Made by a program: the position numbers and the translations under genes
Notes under the pieces: generated by a model
The model's database searches: none
Told to the model about the DNA's origin: nothing
The model's input: the letters and a program-made list of their open reading frames with translations, nothing else
Shown: piece after piece, positions 53,159 through 53,945 of the stretch
Layout of the letters: the number at the start of each line of letters is the position of its first letter
How positions within the stretch are numbered: the stretch's first letter is position 1
Assembly: GCF_000820045.1 (NCBI RefSeq)
Contig: NZ_CDBJ01000022.1
Coordinates: 1 to 53,945, forward strand
Source of the DNA: Aeromonas rivuli
GTDB lineage: Bacteria; Pseudomonadota; Gammaproteobacteria; Enterobacterales; Aeromonadaceae
DNA length: 53,945 nucleotides
Direction: 5' to 3'

Positions 53159-53727
53159 ACTTATCCTTGATAAATAATCTTTAATGTTAGGCTTTATGAT
53201 ATTCAATTCAACGCTATAAGCTGGATCGCTAGCCAAACCCCACGCTACCGCCCCTGGATTACAGCTTCCAATGTGCTCAATTAACCAGCAGGTGGGGTCC
53301 GGATGGTGCTGTGGGCGCCGAACGACAAGCATATCCTCAAGGCTCATACGCAAACCAGTCAGAAAGTGACGCAACCATCAGGAAGATCTGCGTTTCTTGC
53401 GCCAGCTCACCAATTGGCGCCTAAGTTGGATGGTGCTTGAGCAGATAGCTCGCGGGGCCATACGAATTTGGATGCAGGGCCGACGGTGGGCTGTTATCTC
53501 GATCGTTCGTTGAGGGGGTGGAGCGACTGAATGGAGGCGTCAAAGTGGCATCCCGCTGAGCGGGCGTGGCTCGCGTCAGGGCGAAGAGAGATGGTCGTTG
53601 AATTGCCAGCGACCGCCAATAAAAATCCCCCGTGATGGGGATTTTTATTGCTCGGGTTGGGCCCCTGCTCGGCGAATCTGGCGGGCTCAAGGTGTTGCCT
53701 GTTTGCCCGCCAGCGTCAGCGGGGCCA
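53159..53727. other. Right border of the AT-rich island, no supported gene
   Basis: Composition changes from AT-rich to GC-rich near 53220-53280. The rest is GC-rich and without a credible gene on either strand. It carries the transporter terminator at 53617-53650. The open frame across 53159-53374 looks like a chance extension of the STAND gene. Confidence 0.5.
53617..53650. terminator. Terminator of the BCCT transporter gene
   Basis: CAATAAAAATCCCC and GGGGATTTTTATTG arms with a 6-base loop and T-runs for both directions, about 80 bases after the transporter stop on the minus strand. Confidence 0.9.
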
Positions 53728-53945
53728 TCAGGCCCCGGCTTCGGGCTGGGTGTGCTCGGGGGCGCCGCTCAGCAGATCCTGTCCTTCGTCCTGACTCAGC
53801 ATCAGATAGCGCTCGTACTGGCGTAGCACATCGGCGCTCAGCTCGTCCCGGGTCAGGTACTGAATGTCGTAACCGGCACGGCCATCGGCAAAGAAGGTGA
53901 TGGGCTCGAAGATGCGGGCGTCGGGGTCGTGGTTGTGGGTCGCTT
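53728..53945 (-). CDS. BCCT transporter (BetT-like), C-terminal end only
   Basis: Only the last 71 residues are in the window. The segment GYDIQYLTRDELSADVLRQY, then ERYLML matches the cytoplasmic C-terminal domain of BetT-type choline/betaine transporters (compare YDVMGYSKDQLIGDILEQY in Pseudomonas BetT proteins, from memory). The preceding ITFFADGRAG fits the same domain. The rest of the gene lies beyond the right edge. BCCT carriers bring choline, betaine or carnitine into the cell for osmoprotection. Confidence 0.65.
   Translation of the reverse strand, partial: ATHNHDPDARIFEPITFFADGRAGYDIQYLTRDELSADVLRQYERYLMLSQDEGQDLLSGAPEHTQPEAGA

Overview
The window is a stretch of gammaproteobacterial chromosome, most likely Aeromonas (inference). 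Reasons: high GC throughout, a classical thrLABC operon next to a yjtD/lasT-type methyltransferase, a cysK / ptsHI-crr block in the enterobacterial order, ArcA, CydDC, RdgC and AceK, and two Gly tRNAs very close to those of E. coli. It also carries a Fap-type functional amyloid locus, which enterics lack.

Layout. 1-3.7 kb: a truncated GH3 glycosidase and a secreted modular protein (lysozyme-like domain, RTX-like repeats, chitin-binding module). 3.7-9.4 kb (minus strand): LysE-type exporter, mechanosensitive channel MscK, pyruvate kinase PykF. 9.6-16.2 kb: the main accessory locus. It is a five-gene fap-like amyloid operon (minus strand, order B-C-D-E-F) behind a near-perfect sigma-54 promoter, with a divergent VpsR-like sigma-54 activator and a small membrane protein. 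16.2-25.5 kb: gamma-glutamyltransferase lipoprotein, SGNH hydrolase lipoprotein, RdgC, a GNAT acetyltransferase and SbcDC. 25.5-29.8 kb: crr, ptsI, ptsH and cysK. 30-36.6 kb: a FabH-like synthase, TrmO, a MAPEG protein, an RcsF-like lipoprotein and CydDC. 36.7-42.1 kb: two tRNA-Gly genes, ArcA with a long leader, RraA, a small envelope protein, an HslJ-like lipoprotein and AceK. 42.3-48.5 kb: LasT-type methyltransferase, thrL-attenuator-thrABC, a SnoaL-like protein. 48.8-50.4 kb: an ABC-F ATPase. 50.4-53.2 kb: an AT-rich island with a transposase remnant and a HEPN-like/STAND NTPase/TPR gene broken by a -1 frame change in an A6 run. The window ends in the C-terminus of a BCCT (BetT-like) transporter.

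How the parts work together. In the fap locus the activator is predicted to bind upstream (a 16-bp palindrome lies 54 bp beyond the -24 box) and open the sigma-54 promoter. This drives the signal-peptide-bearing repeat proteins FapB/FapC. A terminator directly after fapC should limit read-through into the peptidase (FapD), FapE and the outer-membrane pore FapF. That gives many subunits and few export machines. The other blocks are housekeeping: PTS sugar uptake with PykF, cysteine synthesis, cytochrome bd assembly with ArcA redox control, the glyoxylate-shunt switch AceK, and threonine synthesis under leader-peptide attenuation.

The two most interesting items are the sigma-54/VpsR-like-controlled amyloid locus and the frameshifted HEPN-STAND-TPR gene, whose architecture resembles bacterial immune sensors. 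All assignments come from reading the sequence and remembered family features; no database search was run.
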